Assembly (NCBI GenBank): GCA_009602725.1 | Contig: WELB01000136.1 | Coordinates: 292,467-336,967 of the forward strand | Source: Spirogloea muscicola | Lineage: Eukaryota; Streptophyta; Zygnematophyceae; Spirogloeales; Spirogloeaceae | Length of the DNA: 44,501 nucleotides | Reading direction: 5' to 3' | Shown: piece after piece, positions 1 to 9,870 of the stretch | How positions within the stretch are numbered: the first letter of the stretch is position 1 | Layout of the letters: each line of letters begins with the position of its first letter | The notes under the pieces: generated by a model | Database searches by the model: none | The model's input: the letters and a program-made list of their open reading frames with translations, nothing else | What the model was told of the DNA's origin: nothing | Made by a program: the position numbers and the translations under genes

Positions 1-296
1 TCCCCCCCCCCCCCCCCTCCGTCTCCCACCGTATATCTCCCCCTCTCCCTCTCTACTCCCTTTCCGTGGCCCTTCTTCCCACCCAGGCCTTCCTCACAAA
101 ATCCCTCACTTTCACTTACATTGCCCGCCTCGTTTGCCGCTGAGGCATTTTCTGAATTGGTTCGCCTACATGCTGTGAGATGAAGAAACCTTTCTGTGAT
201 GGGTATCGGCCTCATGAAGTCGGAAAACACATGTTTCACAGTAGTGGAAAAATCTTCCTTGACCCTAAGCAAATCTGCCTCTTGAATAACTCGCAG

Positions 297-1419
297 GATG
301 CCAGGCAGCCGGAATATGGTCGTGCAGGCGGACTTGAGCAAGCCAGAGGATGTGGCCCGCTTGTTTGAGGAGGTGCAGGCAGGCCTTGGCCGCCTCGACA
401 TCCTAGTGAACAACGCGGGGGTCATGGATAGCAAGTACGCTAAGATCAAGGACATTCCTGATGAGACCATCTTCACAACCGTCAACGTCAACCTCATCGG
501 TGAGCTTCGAACCTTCGCATGAGGAGGTGACGAGCAGGGAGGAGAGGGAGAGGAGGCAGGCCAGAGGAATGGAGGAGTGCAGGTTGCATGAAGCACGACT
601 AACAGCGCCGCCACTCCGTTTCCCCTACCTTTGCACCGCCCATGCAATGGCGCAGGAGCCTTTCTTTGCCTGCGGGAGGCGGCACGGCGCATGGAGGATG
701 GCGGCCGCATCGTGAACATCACGACCAGCCTGGTGGCCTTCACCAACCCGGGGTATGGCGTCGCCATCTACGCTGGCACAAAGGCTGCACTCGAGACCAT
801 CACCAAGGTGTCATTCCTTGCTCCTCCGCATCTTTGTGTTTCCACAGGGAGCACCCTCCCCCTGCTCTCACCTTTCCGCAGCATTCAGGCTAATGACTAC
901 ACCAACTGCACTCTCTTAACACGTTCATCTTCCTTCAATTTCAGAAGTCTGCCTTCATTGCAGCTTCTTCTCAAGCACTTCCCAAACCACTTCACTTACC
1001 ACCCCTTATATCCTCGCTCTCGCTCACCGCTACCTCCCCGTGCACACCTCCCTCAGTTGTCTTCTACCCTTTCTTCTCCCCTGTTTGTAGCCACGTGACA
1101 CTCTCCTCTTCCTTTCTTCAGATGATTGAGCGCTCCCTCAATCACTAGCACTGATACCTACCTGGCTCGTCTGCAGTGCATGGCGCCAGAGCTGAAGGGC
1201 CGCCGTATCACGGTGAATGCCGTCGCGCCGGGGCCTGTGGCAACGGAGCTCTTCTTCCGTGGTAAAACAGATGAGCAGATTGAGCGCTTCAAGAACATGA
1301 ATCCGATGCAGCGACTTGGCCAGCCGGACGACATCGCCGCTGTCGTTGGCTTTCTGTGCTCGCCTTCTGGCGAGTGGGTCAACGCGCAGATCATCCGTGC
1401 GAACGGCGGTTACATTTAG
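297..1419 (+). CDS. Short-chain dehydrogenase/reductase (SDR), 5' part missing
   Basis: Classical SDR oxidoreductase using NAD(P)(H); substrate unknown. Three exons are visible: 297-499 (ends in phase 1), 656-807 and 1177-1419, joined by GT-AG introns with matching phases. Exon 1 carries the NNAG motif (ILVNNAGVMD) after an AD(L)SKPEDV stretch that normally follows the second Rossmann strand. Exon 2 carries the catalytic Ser (NITTS) and the YxxxK pair (YAGTK). Exon 3 has the family's VNAVAPGPVATELF segment and ends in RANGGYI and a TAG stop. The N-terminal TGxxxGxG cofactor loop is absent and I found no exon for it in bases 1-296, so the gene starts left of the window. The tail resembles plant short-chain type dehydrogenase/reductases, but the substrate cannot be read from this. 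Family assignment is secure; the exact first base of the left exon is inferred. Confidence 0.88.
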
Positions 1420-3535
1420 GGAAGAGCTTAGACACCACCATTACTGCTGGGCCACTGCTGACAAGGCCACGCTGCCGGACAATATTGTGCTCTCTCATAC
1501 TTGTGATATGATATTACTTCCTGTGGTCAGATTCTTTACAGCTCAACGGCTTTAGACAAGTGCTGGTGGCTGCCATCCAAGCATCGGCAAGCAGTGAGGG
1601 CCGACGCTCTGCAGCCGCTGCCATGCTTGCCACTGGCGCCATGTAGTAGCGGCAGTGGCGATGCTGCCAAGAAGCTGGTTGACTTGTCAGAAGCGATCTG
1701 CTCTTAGCCGAGCCCCTTTTTGGATAGATTGACTCAAGCGGGCATGAGTTGTGCCAAGCGCCGCTGCAATCAAGCTCACAGATGATGCGCCTGTGCCGCC
1801 GCTACAGCTGTCCTTGCTGCATACATAGCAGTCTGCTTGCATGTTCACTGTAGTTGAATGACAAGACTGCCGGGCAATTGTGGCACACTGCAGCGCAGGT
1901 GGTGGCAGCGGAGGCTGCGGCAGTTTAGTGGCTGCTGGGGCAGTGCTGTCACTGGCAATGGACCTGCTACCCCGGCCGGTTCCGGCAGTGGTCGAGGGCG
2001 CCCCGCCGTGCGGCAGCGACGCAGCCGCTGCGCTCACTCACCGTCGCCCGCCGCTGGCAGATGCAGCATACTATTCCTGCATGTTCCTGCTAGGTCCTGT
2101 GGCCGCCGTCGCCTCTCTTTCCTGCTGCTAGCGCAATCGCTGCACTCTGGCTTGTATGGCAGCCCCAGGCATCTGGAGCTCTCTGGAGCTCCATGGCCGG
2201 CCCGCAACGCCGCGGTTCAGGAAGGGGCGGCGGAGCCTGCTGGCTTAGAGATGGTGTGCTTCGACCACTGCGGCCACGGCGAGTCGGTTGACACCAGCGC
2301 CTGGGTCGCAGCATTGGCGACTGGACTGCTGACGCCCTCCCAGATAAGGACGAGGTCGCATCGCCGCAGCTTCCAGTGGCTGAGCACTGCCGCCGCCGTA
2401 TCTATGCCACCATCCAACACAGTATTTGTATTCCATCACTATGTCATTGAGGACGCTTGAAAACATGACAATCAGAAAGGGACATTGTGTTTAGGCTGTG
2501 TAGCCAAGTGAGAGCAGCGTAGTACTTTAGCTATTGACTGGCTCTAAGTCAGCTTCAAGACTGGTGTCTGTCGCTCAGATGCGGCCGATGTGACAGGTCA
2601 TTGTGGGTTCCAGCAGGGTGCGCGGATTGCGTGTGCCACCTTGCGGTGGCGCGGCCGGCCTGCATGGCGGGCTTGAGCAGTGCCGCCGCTGCGCCCGACT
2701 TGCCTGACGCCGCCCTGTGGATGAGCATGACGGCCGCTGATGACCTCAATCACAACCACTATCATCACTGATCGACATTGCTTGCCCCGCATCCAAAACA
2801 GGCGAGAATGTGAGCTACCCTCTACCACCGTCGGTGATACAAGCGCTGTCTGTTGCACTTAGCCTTAATAAGTAGCTTTGCAACGAGCATATTGCGGAAT
2901 TCAACAGTTGGCCTCCCTCATTCTTCTCAACACTATCTTCTCTCCTCACCCCATGCTTTGAATGTTTGTCCGACACAGGACAGAGCCGTATGGATCACAA
3001 TGCGATTCTCGGAGAAGGCACGGATGCATTATTGTGTTGTCCGACTGGTGGCACCGCCCACTAACCACCTCTCGACGCCATTCTGGTACATCTCATTCAC
3101 GGTGCAGCCGACAGCTCAGTGCCGTGGAAGCTCTCATTGCGCCTCTTGGAGGCACTTGACAACACAGAAGCCACTTGCATGCTTGTCAGAAGCTGCTAAT
3201 ACCAACTGTCAAGTGACAGGAATCCTTGGCCTAGCTGTTGACGAGCTGAGCTCCTTTACGGACTACTGAGATGGGCAGACTGGGGCGCGATGGCATCTCA
3301 CTCAGCTGGGCCACTAACTACGAAGCTGTCTTTTCAGCAAGGCTGATTGCTGCAGACTGTGCCGTCGGTGGGAGCAAGCAGAGCTGCACATCCAGCATGC
3401 TGGGCTTCAATGTGAGCTCACAACGAATATGGCATCAGCAGTGGGCACAATCACATCGCAGGTTGCACATTTGGCACAACTCTTGGCGAGCATTCGCAGG
3501 TTACTCTACTCTTTTGCCTTGACGCTGCCCGCAAC
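1420..3535. other. Stretch without recognisable genes
   Basis: About 2.1 kb between the SDR gene and the first retroelement tail. Several open frames of 60-200 codons occur on both strands, but their translations are Ala/Ser/Arg/Gly-rich, overlap each other and show no family motif or convincing splice pattern. The first ~150 nt should contain the 3' untranslated region of the SDR gene. I see no RNA gene or tandem repeat here. Confidence 0.5.
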
Positions 3536-3539
3536 ATCG

Positions 3540-3593
3540 CGTTCCGGCGCAATCAGCGACCTCCACATGCTGACCCGTGGTCACGGATTGTAA
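3540..3593 (+). mobile_element. Non-LTR retroelement 3' coding tail (subfamily C-like)
   Basis: The short frame AISDLHMLTRGHGL-stop (TAA at 3591-3593) matches the C-terminal signature SDLxxLTRG shared by the other non-LTR fragments in this window. No upstream homology can be followed, so this is a severely 5'-truncated or decayed copy. A tail-hairpin repeat in the opposite orientation starts about 10 bases downstream. Short match, so confidence is limited. Confidence 0.35.
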
Positions 3594-3603
3594 GCTCATC
3601 CAA

Positions 3604-3736
3604 AGGGGGTGAGGGCTGTGAATACCAGCCCAAAAAGAATGGTGACTGAGCGGGCCAGCATAGAAGAAATCTTAGCAGCTTTTCTGAAGGGGCCGAGGGC
3701 TACAAAGGGCCAGCCACAAAGATTGACAAGGTCCAG
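3604..3736 (-). repeat. Two tail-hairpin repeats (retroelement 3' tail)
   Basis: Two decayed copies in minus orientation (3604-3643 and about 3688-3736). Each has the pattern GAGGGCT..CCAGCC(C)A(C)AAA followed by a GACAAGGTCC-like block. Read on the minus strand this is the hairpin-bearing 3' tail found after the coding ends of subfamily A. Confidence 0.5.
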
Positions 3737-4015
3737 AAGAAACTGAAGGCGGATATGGCGGAGAATGTACGCAAGCATTCTGGAGGATGGGGCGCTCATT
3801 ACAAATAGTCAGCACCCGCACATCAGAAATACAAGCAGCCGCATAGCCAGCATGGCAGCATGTGCTCCAGGTGCTTACCTTTATACTTCGTCCTCCATCA
3901 ATCAGTACATGGAATCTAGAGAAATTTGAATCCTCCGTGAAAGTGGAAATCTTTGAACAGTTCTATCGGCTGTAGTCTCTTGCCAAAGCCGTGTGATGTT
4001 GGCGCCTCTTGCCCC

Positions 4016-4152
4016 TTCGAACCTTTCCCAAACTTTCTGGGCTTTTTCCACAGCCATCGCCCTCTTCTGGAAGAAGAAAGTGCCCGCCCTGAGGGAAGGG
4101 GGGTTAGCAAAGCCAGCCCAAACAAGAATGGACAATGTCCAAATCCAAAGAT
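4016..4152. repeat. Opposed pair of tail-hairpin repeats
   Basis: A plus-oriented copy (about 4016-4072) abuts a minus-oriented copy (about 4081-4152, containing AAAGCCAGCCCAAAC and GGACAATGTCC). The minus copy lies 3' of the element fragment whose stop is at 4208-4210 and is taken as its 3' untranslated region. GGACATTGTCC is itself nearly palindromic, so the tail can form two successive hairpins. Confidence 0.55.
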
Positions 4153-4207
4153 GAAGGTGCCGAAAGAGGACTACACTACAAAACCCGAGATGATGCAGAG
4201 GGAAGTT

Positions 4208-4813
4208 CAGTACCCGCGAGTGAGCAACATCAAGTCAGAGTAGCTCGCTGCAGGGAAAGAGGCAATCCATCGAGACCCAGAGGCAGCAGCCATACCATTG
4301 CCTGCTCGCATGTGATGGCGTGGGCTAGAGAGCGTTGAAACGAGACCGCTAGGCGCATGCGGAATACCTGGGCGAGCGAACCGGCGGCGTTCAAGCCGGG
4401 CATCGCCCCTGGCAGACCTGGCCGCCGATCAATGGCCTGACGGGCAAGCCGCTGGAGGAGATCAGCCAGCGGCTGCCGAGAGCCCCGTGTACGTGAATCG
4501 CCAGGGCCGCAAATTGATCACCAACCGGGTGATCGCATATTTGCGCTCTTTGCCCCGGGCCGCCAGGCCGACCGTGTGCCCTGCAGTCGTCGCCGATCTA
4601 GTGAGATTAGCGGAGTCCACGCCGTCAGAAGTCACCACATCGGCGATGACGCGGGACCGCCGCCGGGCGGGATGGCGACCAGGTCGGCGCGTCGGGTATG
4701 GAGCTGGCCGTCTGCACCCCGCTGGATTGGCATTACCGAGGTACTTTCCACGGCGACCTTGTAGCCCGCCTCCATGAACACCCCCTGCATGCCATCTCGC
4801 AGGAGGTCGTGGG
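4208..4813 (-). mobile_element. Non-LTR retroelement C-terminal domain, 3' half (split by copia insertion)
   Basis: On the minus strand from 4813 downward the translation begins HDLLRDGMQGVFMEAGYKVAV, then shows a GADGQLHTRRADLVA segment and an IADVVTSD segment. After some frame decay it ends in SDLMLLTRGY with TGA at 4208-4210. Asp in the first segment and Asp in ADVVT fit the PD...(D/E)xK layout of a restriction-like endonuclease-type fold seen at the C-terminus of some non-LTR retrotransposons. The 5' half of the same domain (zinc-knuckle part) lies at 9258-9450, on the far side of the copia element; removing copia and one target duplication rejoins the frame. The copy is a pseudogene. No reverse transcriptase is left. 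Confidence 0.72.
4809..4813. repeat. Target-site duplication, left copy
   Basis: GTGGG immediately before the 5' LTR. Its partner after the 3' LTR is GTTGG (9258-9262), a 4/5 match. Five bases is the usual Ty1/copia duplication length. Confidence 0.6.
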
Positions 4814-5272
4814 TGTTGAATATAGAAATATGGTAAATCAGTGGGTCGGTAGAATCACCCAGTATGCCTATTCTTCTATGCCGATGAGAAACTCCATAGA
4901 TAAGGGGAGGCCCCGGCTAGGCCCATTATTGGCCCAAACACTCTTGCGGCTCTGTGTGCGGCAAGGCGGCGCTGTGTGCGCGGCGGCTCTGTGTGAGGCG
5001 AGGCGGCGCTGTGTGCGCGACGGCTCTGTGTGAGGCGAGGCGGCGCTGTGTGCGCGGTGGCTCTGTGTGAGGCGAGGTGGCGCTGTGTGCGCGGCGGCTC
5101 TGTGAGCGGTGAGGTGGTGCTGTGTGTGCGGCAGTTCTGTGTGCGGCCAGGTGAAGCTGAGTGCTCGCCGGCTCTGCGTGTAATCAGGCAACCCTTTGTG
5201 ATACTCTCAATTCTTTGTGATCATGTACGCATTTGCGTCAAGACGAGGGCTGGCAGAGCAAGAAGTACAACA
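4814..5272 (+). repeat. 5' LTR of the copia element
   Basis: 459 bp, starting TG and ending CA. The U3-like half contains a tandem array of a 37-bp unit (about 4947-5150), described separately. A TATAAGG-like box is not evident; a GATAAGGGGAGG stretch near 4899 is the closest element. Differs from the right LTR at about 15 positions. Confidence 0.93.
4947..5150 (+). repeat. 37-bp tandem repeat inside the LTR
   Basis: About five and a half copies of a unit beginning CGGCTCTGTGTGAGGCGAGG and ending CTGTGTGCGCG, with scattered substitutions. The same array is present in the right LTR (about 8932-9135). It produces arginine- and alanine-rich open frames that are not genes. Confidence 0.85.
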
Positions 5273-5287
5273 GGTTATGGGCCCACC
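5273..5287 (+). promoter_or_regulatory. Primer-binding site for a half initiator-tRNA
   Basis: GGTTATGGGCCCACC directly follows the left LTR. It is complementary to the anticodon stem-loop of plant-type initiator methionine tRNA (GGTGGGCCCATAACC), not to its 3' end. Priming from a tRNA fragment cut in the anticodon loop is established for Drosophila copia; here it is inferred from the match and the position. Confidence 0.8.
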
Positions 5288-5330
5288 GGGCGGCTCACTT
5301 CCTGCTCTTAGCCCCAACTTATAAAGAGAA

Positions 5331-5697
5331 ATGGCAGAGCAACAACGTGCTGTGCAGGGCATGAATGCAGCCTGGATGGGAAGACGGGTTATGGAGCCCA
5401 AACTTAGGGATCATCTGGACAGATCGGTGGAGTGAGGGCAGGCAATACAAGACAGATAACAGGGCACATGTTAGGGATTCTCCAGATCAATCTAGGTGGA
5501 AGGATGGAAGGCGATATCAGCCAGATAACAGAATATGTTACTGTTGTCGTCAACCTGGTCATCTGTTCAAGAATTGTCCAAGACGGCAAGCTTTTAGTGA
5601 TGCTCCCAGAGGCAGAAACAACAACAGATACAATGGGAGGTCAGGCTCACCTATGTGGACAGCAAGGACAGTCAACCAAAACTCGTTGGGTGATTGA
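5331..5697 (+). pseudogene. copia gag remnant with CCHC zinc knuckle
   Basis: A start codon at 5331 opens a 34-codon frame (MAEQQRAVQGMN...) that stops at 5433-5435. In another frame the downstream part encodes a CCHC knuckle, CYCCRQPGHLFKNC (about 5538-5579), followed by an Asn/Arg-rich linker to 5697. A full copia gag needs about 250 residues before the knuckle; here under 70 codons remain, so most of the capsid domain has been deleted. The frame ends just as the protease motif begins in the next frame. Confidence 0.8.
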
Positions 5698-8600
5698 CAG
5701 CGGCGCAACGCATCATTTACAAACCGTCGTGATTGTTTTGAGAGGTATGACCGCATTGCTCCTCTCAGGGTCTTCTTGGGAGATGCCAGTGTACATCCTG
5801 CCGTTGGAGTTGGCCAAGTGCGTTTGCAGGTGCCTAGTTTGAATGGCATAAATGAGCAGTTGTTGAACAATGTTTTACATGTACCTGCATTGGCAGCGAA
5901 TCTGTTGTCTGTACCCCAGCTGCTCAAGAATGGATATTGTGTTGTTTTGAAGCTGATCCCTGTGTGATTGAGAAGAATGGATATCCTACACTTACAGGTC
6001 GAAGAGAGAAAGATCTCTTTGTTCTGGCTGAACAGGTACAGGGACAGGAACAGGGACAGGAACAGGGACAGAAACAGGTGCAGGGTCAAGCACCTCAGAC
6101 TGTAATGTCACAAGAGAAGCAATGGCATGCACGGTTGGGGCATCCCAATGTGCAGAGGATGAAACAGACACGGAGCTTGGTGCGTGGCTTGAATGTTGTC
6201 CCTACTGAACCAGAATTTTGTACAGCCTGTGTGCAAGGAAAACTTCACCTCCAACCTCCCATTGCTGGCGAGCATTATAGGGCTTCTGGTCTCTTAGACC
6301 TAGTAAACTCTGATGTTTGTGGACCTATGCAGACATCATCTTTAGGAGGAAGTAGATACATTCTCTCATTCATCGATGATGCCAGCAGGTGGAGTAGAGT
6401 ATACTTCCTGAAGAACAAAAGTGAGGTGTTTGAGAAGTTCAAAATTTTCAAAGCTGTAGTAGAGTTGCAAACAGGACGAAAGGTCAAGGTTCTTCGATCT
6501 GACAACGGTGGAGAGTACATCTCTAAAGAGTTTGAAAGCTTTTGTCAGCAACAGGGCATACACAGGCAGCTGACCGCGGCATGCCGTCCTCAACAGAACG
6601 GTGTCGCAGAAAGGTGGAACAGAAGTGTGATGGAGACTGCCAGATGTTTATTGTTTCATTTCTCTACACCACCTGAGTTTTGGGCAGAAGCAGTGGCCAT
6701 GGCAGTATATCTCAAGAACAGGTTACCTACATGTGCCATTGACAATATGACACCATATGAATTCTGGACAGGGAAGCAGCCTACAGTGGCTCATCTTAGG
6801 GTGTTTGGTTGTGCAGCGTGGATGCACATTCCAACTGAAACACGGCACAAGCTGCAGCCCAAAGCCCGACAGTGTGTCATGGTAGGCTATGGTGTTCATG
6901 TGAAAGGATGGAAGTTATTCGACCTTGAGAAACGGAGAATGGTGTTTAGCAGAGATGTAGTTTTTGACGAACAGAGAAGCCCAGACTATTCTGCCTTTCC
7001 TTTAAGACCATCGGAGACAGTTGATTCAGTTGACTCTGTGCAGTGGTGGCCTAAATCTCAAGAGACTGAGGTTGTGATTGATGTGGAGACAGGGTCTGAT
7101 TCTGGGAACGGAGTGGAAGCCAGAACAACAGGCATGGATATGGAAGACACTGCTGCTACACTGGGAGTGTCAAGTCATAGAACAGATTCTCGTGTTTTTG
7201 CTGCTGTTGCTCTTCATGAACCTCTCACTATTCAGGAAGCCTTGAGTAGTGATGAAGCTGTCAAGTGGAAAGAAGCTGCTGAAGCAGAACTCAACGCCAT
7301 CAATGAGAACAACACTTGGGACCTGGTAGATTTACCAGCTAATAGGAAGGCTATTCCTAGTAAATGGTTTTCAAAATTAAGCTCAGGAGTGATGGCTCTG
7401 TTGACAGATACAAAGCACGCCTTGTGGCTAAAGGATGTGCACAGAAGGAAGGAATAGACTATAATGAGACATTTGCTCCTGTAGTCAAGAATAGTGCAGT
7501 GAGGAGTTTGTTGGCCATGGCAGCTATTCATGACTTGGAAGTAGAGCAAATGGATGTGACTACAGCTTTTTTGAATGGAGATTTAGACGAAGAAATATAT
7601 ATATCCAGCAACCTGCAGGATTTGAAATTAAAGGCAAGGATAGCAAAATTTGCAAGCTCAAGAAATCAGTGTATGGACTAAAACAGGCACCCAGAGCTTG
7701 GTACCAACAGATAGACACCTTCCTACTGCACCAAGGTTTCAAGAGATCTGAAGCAGATCACAGTGTGTATGTAAGAGAACAACCTGCCAAGGTGATTCTA
7801 GCAATATATGTTGATGATTTGATCATTCTGGGAGATTCAGCCGTTGAAGTGAAAAGAGTGAAGGAAGAGCTGAGTGGTAGATTCAAGATGAAGGATTTAG
7901 GGTCATTGGAATACTTCTTGGGCATACAAGTGAAGAGAGATAGAGGCAAGAAGCTTCTACAGTTGGGGTTATCGAAGTATATTACTGAAGTTCTAGACAG
8001 ATTCGGTATGCAAGACTGCAATCTCATATCAACTCCCCAGGATGCAAGGTCAACTTTGAGCAAGGATCAGAGACCGAAGAGTGATCATCAAAAGAGGCAA
8101 ATGGCACAAGTACCTTATAGAGAGGCAGTAGGATGCTTGATGTATGTGACTGTGGCAGCGCGACCAGACATAGCAGCAGCAGTGGGAGTTGTTGCTCAGT
8201 TTGTGGAAGATCCTGGTTTACCACATTGGCAAGCTGTGAAAAGAATCATGAGATATCTGCAGGGAACCAAGAATGTCTGTTTGACATTTCAAGCAGTGGG
8301 AGACAAATGTGATGAGTTGGTGGGTTTCTGTAATGCTGATTTGGGAGGAAACTTGGATGACAGGATTTAGTGACAGGCTATGTTTTTCAGCTAGGAGGAG
8401 GTGCAGTAAGCTGGAGTAGTCGAAAACAGCCGACTGTAGCAACTTCCACTGTAGAGGCAGAGTACATTGCTTCTACTGGAGCAGCAAAGGAGGCAACCTG
8501 GTTGAGAAGACTACTTCAAGAATGTGGGTTTCTCTCTTCATCTGATGCAACTACTCTGTTCAGTGATAGTCAAGGCAGTATTGCATTGATCAAGAATCCT

Positions 8601-8792
8601 GTCTACCATGCTCGTACCAAGCATATAGAGATACAACATCATTTTGTTAGAGAGAAAGTAGAAGAAGGAGTCATCAGAATGCAGTTTTGCAGTGATACTA
8701 ATATGACTGCAGATATTCTGACCAAGGGGTTGGCTAAGCCCAAGTTCGATAGATGTAGAGATCTACTTGGTTTAGCTGATTCACATCTTTAG
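5660..8792 (+). pseudogene. copia pol: protease, integrase, reverse transcriptase, RNase H (frame-broken)
   Basis: Domains in order: aspartic protease (VIDSGATHH near 5691); GAG-pre-integrase zinc region (ARLGHPN near 6130, CTACVQGK near 6223); integrase core with Asp in NSDVCG (near 6310), Asp in SDNGGEY (near 6500) and Glu in NGVAERWN (near 6598); reverse transcriptase with KARLVAKG (near 7409), GLKQAPRAW (near 7676) and YVDD (near 7807); RNase H with STVEAEYIA (near 8446) and a C-terminal ADILTKGL, ending with TAG at 8790-8792. Reading frame changes occur near 5740, 5955, 7370, 7655 and 8368, besides one at the gag/protease border. A Gln/Gly-rich spacer (12-bp repeats at 6033-6090) precedes the integrase zinc region. 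These breaks make it non-functional; a few could be assembly indels. Confidence 0.92.
6033..6090 (+). repeat. 12-bp minisatellite in pol
   Basis: About four to five copies of GGACAGGAACAG-like units encode an alternating Gln/Gly/Glu spacer between the protease and the integrase zinc region. It is in frame with the integrase. Confidence 0.75.
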
Positions 8793-8798
8793 TGGGAG
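8788..8798 (+). promoter_or_regulatory. Polypurine tract of the copia element
   Basis: TTTAGTGGGAG lies immediately before the right LTR. The AGTGGGAG part is purine-rich as expected for plus-strand priming, but short, and it overlaps the pol stop codon. Confidence 0.65.
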
Positions 8799-9257
8799 TG
8801 TTGAATATAGAATTATGGTGAATCAGTGGGTCGGTAGAATCACCCACTATGCCTATTCTTCTATGCCGATGAGAAACTCCCTAGATAAGGGGAGGCCCCG
8901 GCTGGGCGCATTATTGGCTCAAACACTCTTGCGGCTGTGTGTGCGGCAAGGCGGCGCTGTGTGCGCGGCGGCTCTGTGTGAGGCGAGGCGGCGCTGTGTG
9001 CGCGATGGCTCTGTGTGAGGCGAGGCGGCGCTGTGTGCGCGGTGGCCCTGTGTGAGGCGAGGCGGCGCTGTGTGCGCGGCGGCTCTGTGTGCGGTGAGGT
9101 GGTGCTGTGTGTGCGGCAGTTCTGTGTGCGGCCAGGTGAAGCTGAGTGCTCGCCGGCTCTGCGTGTAATCAGGCATCCCTTTGTGATACTCTCAATTTTT
9201 TGTGATCATGTACGCATTTGCGTCAAGACGAGGGCTGGCAGAGCAAGAATTACAACA
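8799..9257 (+). repeat. 3' LTR of the copia element
   Basis: 459 bp, same ends and same internal 37-bp array as the left LTR. It begins seven bases after the pol stop codon and is followed by GTTGG, the imperfect right target duplication. Confidence 0.93.
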
Positions 9258-9450
9258 GTTGGAACCGGTCTTCTCGCCCCCGTGCGCGCACCGGAGCATG
9301 TGCGCAGCAGCCAGCTCCGCAGGGTCAGCGGGGACGGGCACCGCACTCGCACTGAGTGACGCCCACGAGGCAGGGAGGGAGGAGGCCCAAGAGCCGGTGG
9401 ACCGCCGTCCGGAACACCTCATCTGGCATGGTGAGCGCCGGGTATAGTGG
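9258..9450 (-). mobile_element. Non-LTR retroelement C-terminal domain, 5' part (zinc knuckle)
   Basis: Minus-strand reading from about 9440 gives PDEVFRTAVHRLLGL, then VTQCECGA, then (after a one-base frame change) AAHMLRCAHGGEKT, stopping at the copia right end. The C-x-C ... H-x3-C pattern followed by GGE.T..H is the knuckle that precedes the restriction-like endonuclease domain in several non-LTR elements. The next residues of the domain continue at 4813. On its 5' side (higher coordinates) it touches the tail repeat of another copy, so it is itself 5'-truncated. Confidence 0.68.
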
Positions 9451-9524
9451 CACACGTGGGAGTGCTGCTTACCACGCCGCCGCCCCCAGGGGAGGAGGCT
9501 GAGAGCAGTCGGGCGCGCCCTCGG

Positions 9525-9600
9525 AGAAAGAAGAAAGTGCTCGCCCATTGAGAATAGGGGCTGGAACAACCAGCCCGAAAAAGAATGAACAGAGTACGAG
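9525..9600 (-). repeat. Tail-hairpin repeat (subfamily A 3' tail)
   Basis: Minus orientation, with GGGGCTGGAACAACCAGCCCG as hairpin and CGCCCATTGAGAATAG at its outer end. It follows the coding end at 9652 and directly precedes the fragment at 9258-9450. Confidence 0.7.
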
Positions 9601-9651
9601 AAGGGGGCCAGGGAAGCGCTAAGTAACAGAAACAAAGCTGCTACGAGACAC

Positions 9652-9695
9652 TCAGTAACCCCTGCTAAGCAGCCGCAGATCAGAGATGCCGCAGA
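9652..9695 (-). mobile_element. Non-LTR retroelement coding tail only
   Basis: Minus strand encodes GISDLRLLSRGY followed by TGA (revcomp of 9652-9654). Only the last dozen codons remain between two tail repeats. Confidence 0.6.
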
Positions 9696-9699
9696 TCGG

Positions 9700-9795
9700 A
9701 GAAAGGGCGCCGCCCATTGAGAAGAGGGGCTAGCAAAGCCAGCCCAAAAAGAATGGACAATGTCCAAAGCCAAAGAAAGAGGTGCCGAAAAGTTA
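9700..9795 (-). repeat. Tail-hairpin repeat (subfamily A 3' tail)
   Basis: Well-preserved copy in minus orientation. Read on the minus strand it starts CGGCACCTCTTTCTTTGGCT, has GGACATTGTCC, then the GGGCTGGC...GCTAGCCCC hairpin, and ends near CTCAATGGGCGGCGC. It follows the coding end at 9871. Confidence 0.75.
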
Positions 9796-9870
9796 CACGA
9801 CCAAACACGACAACGCACTAGAGAAAGCGCAGTCAGATGGCGCGGAGTGCCAGTAACGCACTAGTGAAGC

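Larger units (their letters stand above)
4814..9257 (+). mobile_element. Ty1/copia LTR retrotransposon, near complete, inactivated
   Basis: A 4,444-bp element bounded by two 459-bp direct LTRs that start TGTTGAATATAG and end ACAACA. A primer-binding site follows the left LTR and a short purine tract precedes the right LTR. Between them lie, in Ty1/copia order, a gag zinc knuckle, protease DSGAT, integrase, reverse transcriptase (YVDD) and RNase H. I counted about 15 differences between the two LTRs (roughly 97% identity), which implies a fairly recent but not brand-new insertion. The coding region is interrupted by about six frame changes and gag is largely deleted, so the copy is not autonomous. 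It sits inside an older non-LTR element on the opposite strand. Confidence 0.95.

Noticed and set aside
1858-2460. 200-codon open frame
   Set aside because: Ala/Ser/Arg-rich, overlapped by equally long frames on the other strand, no motif, no splice context.
4868-5191. Long Arg/Ala/His-rich open frames on both strands of the LTRs (also 8919-9176)
   Set aside because: They are the 37-bp tandem array read in different frames, with no start context or family similarity.
4814-9257. CRISPR-like or satellite interpretation of the repeats
   Set aside because: Repeats are LTR-internal arrays and dispersed retroelement tails; no regularly spaced repeat-spacer structure is present.
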